Shown one piece after another: positions 1 to 9,900 of a stretch of 64,000 bases of DNA. The stretch's first letter is position 1. Each line of letters opens with the position of its first letter. The position numbers and the translations under genes are program-made. The notes beneath the pieces are model-generated. The model saw only the letters and a program-made list of their open reading frames with translations, was not told the DNA's origin and did not search any database. Source of the DNA: Streptomyces coacervatus (GTDB lineage: Bacteria > Actinomycetota > Actinomycetes > Streptomycetales > Streptomycetaceae); assembly GCF_029223485.1 (NCBI RefSeq), contig NZ_JARHTP010000012.1:1-64000 (forward strand), in the 5' to 3' direction.

Positions 1-438
1 AGCCTCCAGCACGGCCAGCCGGCGCAGGCCCAGGCTGTGCCGCTCGTGCGGCAGGCCGAGTACCGCATCGGCCGGGTAGCAGTTGGACAGGCCCGGGGCG
101 CGCAGGGCGCACCGGGTGACGGTCACCAGCCCCATCACGGTGGCCAGCATGCGGTGGTGGCCCTTCTCCAGCCGGGTGCGGCCCCCGGCCAGCGCGGCCC
201 GCCCGCCGGCGTCGAGGGCGGCCAGTCGTTCTTCCTCCCGCCGGGCCCGCAGATCGAGTTGGCCCTGCAGAAGCAGTCGGCCCAACTCCCTCATGCCGCA
301 CTCGACTTCCGCCTCCGTCTTCTCGTGGGGCGCATCGAGCGCACCGGGGTCGCTGAGGCGGGCGACAAGGGAAGTGAGGAAAGAAAGTACGTGGTCAAAG
401 GGGTCAGCCGTCGTGGTGGCCGCATACGCTCCGTTCAT
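1..438 (-). CDS. ISKra4-family transposase, N-terminal part (runs off the left edge)
   Basis: The 146 codons in the window start at ATG 438 and stay open to base 1. They read as the N-terminal part of an ISKra4-family transposase: an alpha-helical opening with DPGALDAPHEKTEAE, then LGRLLLQGQLDLRARREEER, then the conserved stretch ending YPADAVLGLPHERHSLGLRRLAVLEA. This matches the order I know for Streptomyces ISKra4 transposases (helical domain, then the VTRxxxRAPG...NxYPADxxLxLP block). The catalytic part lies outside the window. A weak GGAAG lies about 11 bases before the start. The gene follows the coiled-coil gene by 42 bases on the same strand, probably as one transcript. Whether it is intact cannot be judged here. 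Confidence 0.75.
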   Translation of the reverse strand, partial: MNGAYAATTTADPFDHVLSFLTSLVARLSDPGALDAPHEKTEAEVECGMRELGRLLLQGQLDLRARREEERLAALDAGGRAALAGGRTRLEKGHHRMLATVMGLVTVTRCALRAPGLSNCYPADAVLGLPHERHSLGLRRLAVLEA

Positions 439-480
439 CGGGCTCTCGCTTCCGGGCACGAATGGGTGGCACCTTCGACG

Positions 481-1131
481 CTAGGGACGAGGGCCCGACC
501 CCACACCGGCGCGGCGGCGCGCGGCGGAGGATTCCGCCTGCTCCGGCGCATCCCCGGCCGCTGTCAGGGCCTGGCACGGCGTGAACAGTCCCGGCCCCTC
601 CTCCGCCAGCCAGCCCCGCTCGACCAGCCGCTTCAGCTTCGACCGGAAGCCTTCCACCTTGCTCTTGTCCGTCGACAACCCCAGCGCGGCACACAGGTGA
701 TGCGCCCGCATCGGATGCACCGCGTCCTGGAGAACCTCGACGATGTCCCGGTACGAACCCGGCAGCACCTTCACCGCCAGCCCGGGCGTCCACTGCGGCA
801 CCAGCCGCACCCCGACCGGCGATCCCGCCGCGGAGCGGTACTCCTCAACAGCCCCCGCCCCGCCGGCGTCCGCTTCCACCCCGCCAACCGTGACCGTCTC
901 GTCACCGGACAGGATCTCGGTCATCGTCTCCCGCGTGATCTCCAGCCGGGACAGCACCTCCTCCCGCTCAGCAAGACGCCTGGTCAACTCCCCAATTCGG
1001 TCCCGCAGTTCGGCGATCTCCTCCCGCGCGGCAGCCGCCCGCCGATCGAGCTCCTCCAACCACGACACCATCGCCGCCTCCAAGACCGCGTCCTGGGACA
1101 CGACGATCCGCCGTCCAACCACGAACGGCAA
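481..1131 (-). CDS. ISKra4-associated coiled-coil / winged-helix-like protein
   Basis: A 216-residue protein of unknown biochemical role. Residues 20-70 are a strong coiled coil (WLEELDRRAAAAREEIAELR and a continuing heptad). About residues 125-185 look like a small winged-helix module (SYRDIVEVLQDAVHPMRAHH, then KSKVEGFRSKLKRLVERGWL, then a beta-wing). Proteins of this kind are repeatedly found just upstream of ISKra4 transposase genes, so it is best read as an accessory gene of that element, perhaps a DNA-binding regulator (inference). The listed start is a TTG without a clear Shine-Dalgarno; an internal ATG before VSWLEELDRR is also possible. A decayed second copy of its N-terminus lies near 2,660. 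Confidence 0.65.
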   Translation of the reverse strand: MPFVVGRRIVVSQDAVLEAAMVSWLEELDRRAAAAREEIAELRDRIGELTRRLAEREEVLSRLEITRETMTEILSGDETVTVGGVEADAGGAGAVEEYRSAAGSPVGVRLVPQWTPGLAVKVLPGSYRDIVEVLQDAVHPMRAHHLCAALGLSTDKSKVEGFRSKLKRLVERGWLAEEGPGLFTPCQALTAAGDAPEQAESSAARRRAGVGSGPRP

Positions 1132-1330
1132 CGGCGCACGGCATCACCAGCTCACGGCAGAAGAGCGGCACCCAGCCAAGATTCCGAAGCCTGCACGACG
1201 GTTCGAACCGAACAACGAATCGCTCTCGACCACTGCCAGGGGGACGTTGTGCGACAGCCTCCCGGTCTTCATGCGCACGTTCCCGAACCCCCTGCGAACG
1301 CGGGAGGGCGACAGAATGTGCAGCGAGAGA

Positions 1331-1510
1331 CTAGGCAGAGACGCTCATCAGCAAGAGCACCACGGCAGACACCGCCGTGATCCCCGTACGCCTCGCCCGC
1401 AGTCCCACGCCCATGCAGGCAAGCAGCAAAAACCCGAGCCCGCCGGCCACCGAAGCAAGGGAACCCATCACCAGCGACAGAACGTGCTGCAACAGCTCAA
1501 GGACAATCAT
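1331..1510 (-). CDS. Small two-helix membrane protein
   Basis: A 59-residue protein starting at ATG 1510, preceded by GAAGGGGTGA at good spacing, which decides this start over longer upstream readings. Two hydrophobic segments (residues about 3-30 and 38-57) are separated by a short basic loop (GLRARRTG), so the likely fold is a helical hairpin in the membrane. No family is recognised. It stands alone between the ISKra4 unit and the next membrane protein. Such small hydrophobic proteins can be phage holins or toxins, but nothing here shows that. Confidence 0.5.
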   Translation of the reverse strand: MIVLELLQHVLSLVMGSLASVAGGLGFLLLACMGVGLRARRTGITAVSAVVLLLMSVSA

Positions 1511-1617
1511 CGCGTCACCCCTTCGCGAGGATGCCCAGGGCAAGCCATGACCATCCGCCGTGCCGGCGCGAATCAGCCTGAGGTGCCGAAACCGCACGCT
1601 CGCTGTTACCAGCTTCG

Positions 1618-2538
1618 TCAGGTATACAGTCGCATGGATCGCCTTTCCGGCACGGAATCCCGCGTTCTGAGCGCCTCTAGATCCATGGCCTCGAGGAGAT
1701 TCCGCCCGTCGGTGATCCAGTCGGGCCCCCTCTTCCCGCTCAGTTGCGTCAACGCCTCATCGAGTGCGATGGAGTTGGCGAATGCCCTCCGCCACAGTTC
1801 ACCCAGCTCATCGATCTCTCCGGGCTGGAATTCCCTCACACGCCCTCGCGCGACAGGGAGCAGCCTGACCTGGACCTGCGTCAACTGCTCCGACTGAAGG
1901 GCGATGTCCTCAAGGATTGCCGCACTCTTGTCCGTCCCGGTCAGTAGAGCCGCCCACCTGGCCATGATTACGCGGATTCCATGAGAGCACCCTCGCAGCA
2001 GGTCGTATGCCGTCTGGGCCCACTCCGGATCGTTGGCGAGCACGCTGATCCGCGATGCCATCCCGGGCGGCACCGCCACCTCATTGATGGCATCGTTCTC
2101 CTTGATCTCAGGAAGACCGTGGCGAGTCAGAATCGCCCTGATCCGGTCCGCCGATTCACGATCGAGTCGGAAGTCGGCATCCTCAAGGAAGTGTCCGCCA
2201 TTCAGTGCGAACCACATCACCCGCCGCTGAGCCAGAGGTGCTCGCGCCAACGCCCCACAAGCCACGAGTATGACCAGCCGCAGCCGAGCCTCGTCGCGGC
2301 GCGCAATCCACTCCTCGACGAGCGTCGCGCCAAGAGCCAGAAAGAGCACCGAGGATAGCGAACCAGCCAGAAAAGCATGCTGATTCCAAAAGCTCCGAAG
2401 ACTCCCCTGGGGCCAATCGGTGGCGGTCAACCCCGCGATGACGACCACAAGCCCGCCACTGACAACGGCCCCCCGACGGCTCGGGGACAACCCTCCCCAC
2501 AAGGACCCCACCTCCTTGCCCAGGGTGGCCGTCTGCAT
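1618..2538 (-). CDS. Membrane-anchored protein of unknown function
   Basis: A 306-residue protein starting at ATG 2538. Two N-terminal hydrophobic helices (about residues 23-42 and 52-74) and possibly a third (about 85-100) precede a soluble, mostly helical domain of some 200 residues. I recognise no catalytic motif. The topology (N-terminal hairpin, cytosolic helical domain) resembles many uncharacterised actinobacterial membrane proteins. It is flanked on the 5' side by a decayed ISKra4-linked fragment and on the 3' side by another small membrane gene, with no operon partner. Confidence 0.6.
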   Translation of the reverse strand: MQTATLGKEVGSLWGGLSPSRRGAVVSGGLVVVIAGLTATDWPQGSLRSFWNQHAFLAGSLSSVLFLALGATLVEEWIARRDEARLRLVILVACGALARAPLAQRRVMWFALNGGHFLEDADFRLDRESADRIRAILTRHGLPEIKENDAINEVAVPPGMASRISVLANDPEWAQTAYDLLRGCSHGIRVIMARWAALLTGTDKSAAILEDIALQSEQLTQVQVRLLPVARGRVREFQPGEIDELGELWRRAFANSIALDEALTQLSGKRGPDWITDGRNLLEAMDLEALRTRDSVPERRSMRLYT

Positions 2539-2584
2539 CCCTTACAGCACGGCATGCGCGCCCAGAGTACGGTCCTGCACATAA

Positions 2585-2715
2585 AGAGTGAGTGCAGTTC
2601 AGCGATCCGATCCCGTGAAGCCGTCTCCCGCCGCTCCAGTTCCTCCAGACACGACGCCATCGCCGCCTCTCAGCTCCGAACTCTGGACACTACGATCCGA
2701 CAAACGACACCCGGC
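2585..2715 (-). pseudogene. Decayed second copy of the ISKra4-associated coiled-coil gene
   Basis: Reading leftward from about 2,715, the encoded peptide resembles the N-terminus of the 481-1131 gene: EAAMVSWLEELDRR there, ERRRW/MASCLEELERRE here, followed by RDRIAEL. The upstream frame carries a stop, and homology ends within about 30 codons. This is therefore a short relic of a second copy. It has no plausible product. Confidence 0.5.
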
Positions 2716-2762
2716 AGCAACAATCCACCACGACGATCTCACTCAAGGAGAGCTACACCCTT

Positions 2763-3443
2763 ATGCGTTGCACCCGCCGTACCACGTCGTCCGTGGTGTT
2801 CACGTGCCTGCTGCTCGCCGGCTGCTCGCCTACATCGCTTGGCGGCTCGAGCTCGGGTGCGTCAGGGGGCGGGAGCCCGGCCGCCGGTCCGTCTGGCACG
2901 GGCTCTCAGGGCGGCAGTTCGGGATCTGCGATCGCGGTCGGGGCGGGTCCGCAGAAGCAGTACACGGTGCAGCAGCAACCGGCTGCGGGCTCCTGCCACT
3001 ACCGCCACGAGCACGGCGAGCCTCTGGAGGACCCGAAGTGCACGCCGGGCGTGATCTCCCCGGCGGTCACCCAGGCGAATTTGAAGTCGACGATCTGCCG
3101 CACGGGCGGCTACACCTCCGGCATCCGCCCCTCCGCGTACGTGACGGGCAAGGAAAAGAAGCTGAACGCCGCCTCCTACGGCTACACCGGTCGCATGGGC
3201 GATGCCGAGTACGACCACCTCATCAGCCTGCAGCTGGGCGGCGACCCCAACGACTACCGCAATCTGTGGGTTGAACCCGCCGACCCCGGCCACCGCTCGG
3301 GTTCCGGGGTGAACAACAAGAAGGACCCGGTGGAAACGAAGCTGCACACCGCTGTCTGCAAGGGCCAAATCGCGCTCGCGGCCGCGCAGAAGGCAATCGC
3401 CACCGACTGGACCAGCGCCCTGACCACCCTCCACCTCGGCTGA
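2763..3443 (+). CDS. Secreted lipoprotein with HNH-like DHLxxLxLGG...NLW motif
   Basis: A 226-residue protein starting at ATG 2763, with AAGGAGA upstream. The N-terminus is a lipoprotein signal: basic MRCTRR, a hydrophobic stretch, and lipobox LLAGC with Cys 21. A Gly/Ser-rich linker follows to about residue 60. The C-terminal domain has a Cys-containing CHYRHEHGEP segment and the block YDHLISLQLGGDPNDYRNLW at about 159-178. That block has the arrangement of HNH/beta-beta-alpha endonucleases (DH...LxLGG...NL), and the family is common in Streptomyces, often without a name. Likely role: an extracytoplasmic, membrane-tethered protein, possibly a nuclease (inference). It ends 12 bases before a strong hairpin, after which CRISPR array 1 begins. 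Confidence 0.65.
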   Translation: MRCTRRTTSSVVFTCLLLAGCSPTSLGGSSSGASGGGSPAAGPSGTGSQGGSSGSAIAVGAGPQKQYTVQQQPAAGSCHYRHEHGEPLEDPKCTPGVISPAVTQANLKSTICRTGGYTSGIRPSAYVTGKEKKLNAASYGYTGRMGDAEYDHLISLQLGGDPNDYRNLWVEPADPGHRSGSGVNNKKDPVETKLHTAVCKGQIALAAAQKAIATDWTSALTTLHLG

Positions 3444-3454
3444 TGTGATGAAAA

Positions 3455-3475
3455 GGGGCGGGACCTCCCCGCCCC
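3455..3475 (+). terminator. Terminator hairpin after the lipoprotein gene
   Basis: GGGGCGGG and CCCGCCCC form an 8-bp G/C stem with a 5-base loop 12 bases after the stop codon. It probably also separates lipoprotein transcription from the trailer end of CRISPR array 1. Confidence 0.7.
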
Positions 3476-3539
3476 TGCCGGGTGCGCAAGGTGCTCGACT
3501 CAGGCAGAAGTGCGACTTCGGGCAGGCCTGGGTGGTGGG

Positions 3540-6500
3540 GGGACCATCCCCGCGGGTGCGGGAAGCAGCGCAGCACGTCCAGGCACTGCCGACGGATCTC
3601 GGGACCATCCCCGCGGGTGCGGGGAGCAGCGCGCCCTCCTCGCACCCGGCTGCCCCGCCCAGGGACCATCCCCGCAGATGCAGGAAGCAGAGGATTTTCC
3701 GTTTCTGCGGAGTGCTGCCGATGGGACCATCCCCGCGGATGCGGGGAGCAGCCGCCGAGCCAGCTCGCGCGCTTCTTGATGGCGGGACCATCCCCGCGGG
3801 TGCGGGGAGCAGGACATGCTCGCACCGGTCGTCGCGTGGGACCAGGGACCAATCCCGCGGGTGCGGGGAGCAGCCTCCCTCGGCCGCCCCGTTGTCCCAG
3901 GTGCCGGGACCAACCCCGCGGGTGCGGGGAGCACTTCTGCACGCCGTCGACTTGGAGCCAGAACTCGGGACCGTCCCTGCGGGTGCGGGGAACACGCCCC
4001 GACCGCGGACACGGTGACGGTCTCCTGGGGACCATCCCCGCGGGTACGGGGAGCAGTGGCCGGGCAGAGCCACCGGAACCGGCTCGTGGGGACCATCCCC
4101 GCGGGTGCGGGGAGCAGTCGACCCCGCGGGTGCGGACAGCACAGCACAGTGCTCTCGTTGGGAGGGCGTTCGGCGGGACCAACCCCGCGGGTGCGGGGAG
4201 CACCAGGCGATGGCGTCCTTGACCGAGCGGGGGTTGGGACCAGCCCCGCGGGTGCGGGGAGCACTTCGGCATGTCGGCGGAGAAGTACCACTGTGCGGGA
4301 CCAACCCCGCGGGTGCAGGGAGCACTTCGCCACGAGTTCCTCGTCGACGTCCGCCTTGGGACCAACCCCGCTGGTGCGGGGAGCACTTGAAGTCGGCGCG
4401 GGTCACCGCTGCCGGGTGGGGACCAACCCCGCGGGTGCGGGGAGCAGGACACCGACCCGCAGGCCATCCCAGCTCTCGGGGGACCAACCCCACGGGTACG
4501 GGGAGCAGCCGATCCACTTCTCGGCCAGGCGGACGGTGTCGGGACCAACCCCGCGGGTGCGGGGAGCAGACGGTGTCGTAGTTGACCGGCTCGTTGAGCA
4601 GGGGACCATCCCCGCGGGTGCGGGAGCAGCCCGACGCGGTCTCAGACCAGCCCCGCTACGCGGGACCATCCCCGCGGGTGCGGGGAGCAGGCCGGCGGCG
4701 GGGTGGCCGGGCTGAAAGCCGCGGGACCAACCCCGCGGGTGCGGGGAGCACGCCATGACTGCCGCAGGCCAGACCATAGGCGTGGGACCATCTCCGCGGG
4801 TGCGGGGAGCAGGTCACCGCCTGGCAGAGCGGCACGGTCTTCCAGGGGTCGCCCCCGCGGCTGCGGGGAGCAGGACGGATTGACCTGGCTGCGCACCAGT
4901 TTGTAGGGACCATCCCCGCAGGTGCGGGGAGCAGCGCCCGGCCGGCTCCCAGGCACCGGTCTTCTCGGGACCAACCCCGCGGGTGCGGGGAGCAGACCAC
5001 CCCGCTGGCGACCGCCCAGTCCGTCGGGGGACCATCCCCGCGAGTGCGGGGAGCAGCTCGGGCATGCCGTCGCGCTTGATCTTCGCGAGGGACCATCCCC
5101 GCGGGTGCGGAGAGCACATCGGCAGACACGTGACGAGCGCCCGATGGTGGGGACCATCTCCGCGGGTGCGGGGAGCAGGCGTCGGCAAGGTGGCGTGCGG
5201 CCGATGCCATGGGACCAACCCCGCGGGTACGGGGAGCAGTCGCGGTCGTCCCACTTACCCCACTTCTCCGCGGGACCAACCCCGTGGGTGCGGGGAGCAG
5301 GGACCTCGGCTCTGCGCAGGCGGCCGCGGCCAGGGACCAACCCCGCGGGTGCGGGGAGCACGCCGCATGCAACTCGCCCTCGTGGCGGGGGCTGGGACCA
5401 ACCCCGCAGGTGCGGGGAGCACATCACCGACTAAGACCAGGCGGCCGTCGACTCGGGACCATCCCCGCGGGTGCGGGGAGCACGTGATCTTCGAGGAGAT
5501 CTTGCCTGCGATGGTGGGGCCAACCCCGCGGGTGCGGGAGCACGGATGGACCGTCGACCCCACCGTGACGGCCGCGGGACCAACCCCGCGGGTGCAGGGA
5601 GCACATCAGCCAGCCCGCCGGGGCGCGCGAGGTCGAGGGACCACCCCCGGGTGCGGGGAGCACGTGTGCCGCCAGGCGCTGGCGTCCAGTCCGTGGGGAC
5701 CAATCCCGCGGATGCGGGGAGCACACCTCGACGGGCGGCCCCCTCAGCACGGGCCAGGGACCAACCCCGCGGGTGCGGGGAGCACGCAATCATCATCGCG
5801 TTCCTGACGATGATGCCTGGACCAACCCCGCGGGTGCGGGGAGCAGGGCGCCCCGTTCCTCAGCCCGGTCTCCAGGTAGGGACCAACCCCGCGGGTGCGG
5901 GGAGCGGAGGTGGTCCAGCGAGACCGACACCACCGTGAAGGGGCCAACCCCGCAGGTGCGGGGAGCAGCCTTGTTCGCCACACGAGATCCCAAGGGTCTG
6001 GACCAACCCCGCGGGTGCGGGGACCCCCCGGTTGCCGCCGGCCGAACAGTTCAATCTTGGGGACCAACCGAGCGGGCGCGGGGACCACACGACGCACGCG
6101 TCGGCCGCGTCAATAACCGCGGGACCATCCTCGTCTGTGCGGGGTCCACTAGAGCTTGAGCAGGCCGGTCACCGTGCTCTCGGGACCAACCCCGCGGGCG
6201 CGGGGAGCAGTCCTCGGCCGGGACGAGGGGCGTTCCGGCGGCGGGACCATCCCCGCGGGTGCGGGGAGCAGTCCCCGGCGGCGCTGGCGACCGTGTCGCA
6301 CGGAGGACCATCCCCGCGGGTGCAGGGAGCACTCGCCGAGCGGGACGGGACCCATGCAGTCGTCGGGACCAACCCCGCGGGCGCGGGGAGCAGAAGCCCG
6401 GCGTCCTCGGCGCGGACATCGACACGGGACCAACCCCGCGCGTGTGGGGAGCACAACTCATAGATCAGCATCCCCTGTTACTGGTGGGGACCATCCCCGC

Positions 6501-6821
6501 GGGTGCAGGGAGCACGGCGCGCTGCTGCCCCGCGGCCAGTACGTGAAGGGAGCATCCCCGCGGGTGCGGGGAGCAGCCCACCTCGTCCTGGTCCACCATC
6601 CACCGCTCGGGACCATCCCCACGGGTGCAGGGAGCAGACGGCGGTCGGCCAGTCCAGCGCGCCGACCCAGGGACCAACCCCGCGGGTGCGGGGAGCAGAC
6701 TTTCGGGCCTGGCCCCAGACCGACCGGCTCGGGACCATCCCCGCGGGCGCGGGGAGCACAAGTGGTGGCCATAGGGCTGCTACTCGCCCTTGGGACCAAT
6801 CCGGCGGGTGCGGGGGGGCAC
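3540..6821 (-). CRISPR. CRISPR array 1, type I-E, about 55 repeats, minus strand
   Basis: About 55 copies of a 29-base repeat separated by 32-base spacers (61-base period). On the minus strand the repeat begins GTGCTCCCCGC or CTGCTCCCCGC and ends GGGGATGGTCCC or GGGGTTGGTCCC, with the type I-E stem CCCCGC...GCGGGG. Orientation is opposite to arrays 2-4, so the leader side is the right end near 6,821 and crRNAs would be made leftward. Both ATGG and TTGG versions are interspersed. The copies near 4,843, 5,999-6,145 and 6,792 are degenerate, and a truncated repeat lies 3 bases after a complete one at 4,118-4,143. Spacers look unrelated to each other. Open frames across this block are artefacts of the 61-base period. 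Confidence 0.98.
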
Positions 6822-6916
6822 TTGCCGACTCCCTGTTCCTGCCAGCCGAGATAGGGAACACCACGGCATGCGCGGAGAGTGGGCGTTGAATACCGAGGCG
6901 ACGGGACTGGAGGCGT
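6822..6916 (-). other. Short gap between CRISPR array 1 and the STAND NTPase gene
   Basis: These 95 bases lie on the leader side of array 1 and directly after the stop codon of the NTPase gene (6,917). I see no terminator hairpin and no AT-rich leader of the usual length. If array 1 is transcribed, it may rely on read-through from the NTPase gene or on a short internal promoter (inference). Confidence 0.4.
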
Positions 6917-9900
6917 TCACCATCTCAACTGCCGCGCCTGGTGATGCTGGTCGAGGATGTTGACGATTCTATGCAACGTTTCGGGGATCTCGCGGCTGAG
7001 CACCGGCAGGGCCCAGTACCAACTGCTGGTTCCGAGAGCTTCGTTGACGAGAGTTTGCACAGTCGCGTCGTGGCCAGGACCGGACGGATGGGCATGGTGG
7101 GCGAGGACTCGGAGTACGGACAGTGTCCAGAGATCCTCGTCGGCGGTCACGTCCAGGTACGCGGGGATGCCGGCCAGGTATCCGGCCAGGGTCGCTTGTG
7201 CCACTCCTCGGGCGGCAGCGTCCGGCAGTGCGGCGGTCAGGTCGGCGGCGCGCTCGGTGTCGCCGTGCACAGCGTAGAGCAGTGAGAGGCCAGTGGCGAT
7301 CAGTGGCTCCGTGTCGAGTCGAGCGCGTGCGATGCCTTTCAGGGAGGTGATCTGAGCGTCTGTGTGGGCTCCGGCAACTATGCGGCTCAGGGCGGCCAAT
7401 AACTCCTTTCCAGCTGCGCTGAATCCGATCAGCGACGGATTGTTGTTGAGGATTCTGGTCATGGTGGCATTCGGGGCGAGGCCCATTTCAACGGCCAGGG
7501 CCGTGCGCCGGTAGCAGATGCCTGCCTTACCGATTGGCCGACGCCCGTGGGGTGGGGACGCCCACTGGGCAGCCTGTTCGGCATCGCCCAGGTGCGCGAA
7601 CACCTGGGCAATGGTTAACGTCTCGGGCGGCCCGGGAGCCGTCATGGGCTCCGCCATTTCCGCCGCCAATGCAGCGCACCGCAGTGCTTCGTCGTGCTGG
7701 CCCGCGTCCGCATGCACCAGGGCTGCCGAGGTCAGAACCCGTATATGCATGTCTGTGTCAGGCAGCATGCCTCGCAGGCGGGAGAGGAGATTGGTGTCAA
7801 CGTCGTTGCAGGCATCCGCGAGGGCTTGCGACAGGAAGGGCAGCCAGTCTGTTGCGGGGCTCCGCCTCGCGGTCGCCTTCATGAACTGGTCAAGGCAGCT
7901 GTGCAGTTGGGCGCTGTCGCCAACGGCCGACAGACGCTCCATGTCCCTGATCAGTTGCTCTCTTTCATTCGCTTCAGTGAGCAGAGTGCGTATCTTCTCG
8001 GGCGCCTCCCCGACAGCAAGTAGCTCTTGTTCCACCCCGGTTGGCGTCCCGTGGAGTTCGTCAAGCAGAGCGTTCCCGGCCTCGGCTGCTGAGGCATCGG
8101 CAGGAAAGGCCTCGGGGAGCCCAGGGCCAGGAAGAGCGGAACCGTCTGATGCTTCCGGACTCGCGGATTCTTCGCCTGGCTCTCGGGAGAGTTCCCTGAT
8201 CTTGCGGCGGGCCGACTCGGCACGTCCCGGGTCGGCTCCAGCGACGGCCGCCCAGATGTGCATCGCGAAGGCCGGGCTGCCCTCGCCGGATTCAGCCTGA
8301 TATTCCGCCTCGGACGTCAACTCGTCGAGTAACCACGCCGCGAACTCCGGGGCGGACTCACCTAGCAGAGCCGCTACCTCGGCAGCTGACGAGACGTGTT
8401 CCGGTCGGCAGATGTCAACCGTCCTCAGCATGTGGATAGCTGGGACCGGCTGCCCCGTGGCGGCGAGTGCGACGGCGGTTCTGGAAACGACGGCCTCGGT
8501 GTCTGGCTCGGCCGAGGGCATAGTCACCAGGTTCTGCTGCCATGCCCGTTGGGCCCATACGGCGGCCTCACGCGCCAGATCCGCTGCCTGATCGGCGGCT
8601 TTCTGGGTCTTCATGGTCTTGAAGCCTTTGACGACTTCAAGGAGGCGCACGGCTTTGGAGGCAGCGTCCGTTGGTGCCAGCGCGAGCGCACGCGCACGCG
8701 TGACATCGCCGACCAAACACAGCATCCGCAGGACCTCGCGCGGCACCAGCGGGTTCCGTGGCGACAGGAGCGAGCGAGAAGCAGCTGCTGCCGCCAGGAC
8801 AGATGGTGTGGGTGTCACCTGGGTGACGTGATCGAGCGAGGCCAGGGCGACGTCGGGACGGCCCCGCTCGGCGAGGCGCAGCAGACGACGGTGGTCGAGC
8901 GCGAAATGGGCCCAGCGGTCGAGTTCGCCAGTCTCCTTGAGGAACTCTGGGTAGTGGTGGAGCAGGTACACGGGAGTGGACTCTGGCCAGCCGTCGGCCC
9001 GGTAGCTGTCAGCCCACGTGTGCAGGCGCTGGGCCAGCGGGGTGAGTATCTCGGGGCCGAGCTCGTCCGTGACTGTTCTGTACAGCGCCTCGTGCGCCAG
9101 AACGAACGTGTCCGGCTCCAGGTCCTCAGGGCCGAGCACCCGGCCGGCCACACTGCGTAGCAGGTCCTCAAGATTGAAACGAATCGGCGCGTGTGCATGT
9201 CCGCCGATTCGCACCAGGTCGACCAGGTCCCGGTGGCTGAGCCCACCGTTGGCCAGGGCCAGCAAACCGATGATCTCGTGGACCCACGCCCGGGAATCGC
9301 GGAACAGTTCGGCCAGATCGTCGAGAGCGATGCTGCGTAACACGTCAGCTTGAGGGGAGGGCTGGAATCCGGGGATCTGCGTGGCTCGGCGTAAGGGGTG
9401 GTGGCCGGGCACGTCGCCGGGCAGGGGCGGGTGCCACCGACGGCTGACCAGGACCCTGAGGCCCGGATACAGCTGTGGCGGCAGTAGTGAGGCAATGCTC
9501 GGTTCTCTTCCGATGCCTGCCTCGGCGTCCTCGTCCAGGCCATCGATGATCAGGAGCAGGATCCGACCACGCCCGGCACTCTTCCGAGCTGCCTCCTCGT
9601 ACAAAGCAAGAAGGGTGGCCGTGTCGGCTCGAACTGGCTTCCCACCGATGTGCTCATTCAGCTTGGACACCATGACCTTGGTGAAAGCCCTTGCGTTGTC
9701 CGTTCCGTGCCTCCACCGGACGAAGTACGCGATGAGGTCGATGTCTTCCGCGGCGTGATTCGTCGCGAAGGTGGCGAGGAAGGCGGTCTTCCCAGCCCAG
9801 GGCGGCGCGACAAGCGCCAGGTAGCCCGTCTCCTCCTTGCGGATCAGCGCCTGCAACTGCTCGGATTCGGCCTCCCTGCCGGTCAGCTCCTGAGGCCGGT

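Larger units (their letters stand above)
1..1131 (-). mobile_element. Partial ISKra4-family element
   Basis: The transposase N-terminus and the preceding coiled-coil gene form one minus-strand unit typical of ISKra4 elements. The transposase 3' end and that terminal repeat are outside the window. I could not identify a convincing inverted repeat on the right, so the right boundary given is only the start of the first gene. Confidence 0.45.

Noticed and set aside
37-1380. 447-codon plus-strand frame
   Set aside because: Shadow of the minus-strand ISKra4 transposase and coiled-coil genes; composition is Arg/Pro/Gln-rich without domains.
3540-6821. Many open frames of 60-550 codons on both strands across the array, rich in PRTRGVGP, PHPRGWS or PAGAGS repeats
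   Set aside because: They are artefacts of the GC-rich 61-base repeat units being read as codons. No ribosome-binding sites, and the repeats explain the periodic peptides completely. The same applies to 16,739-19,027, 19,607-24,474 and 25,196-26,440.
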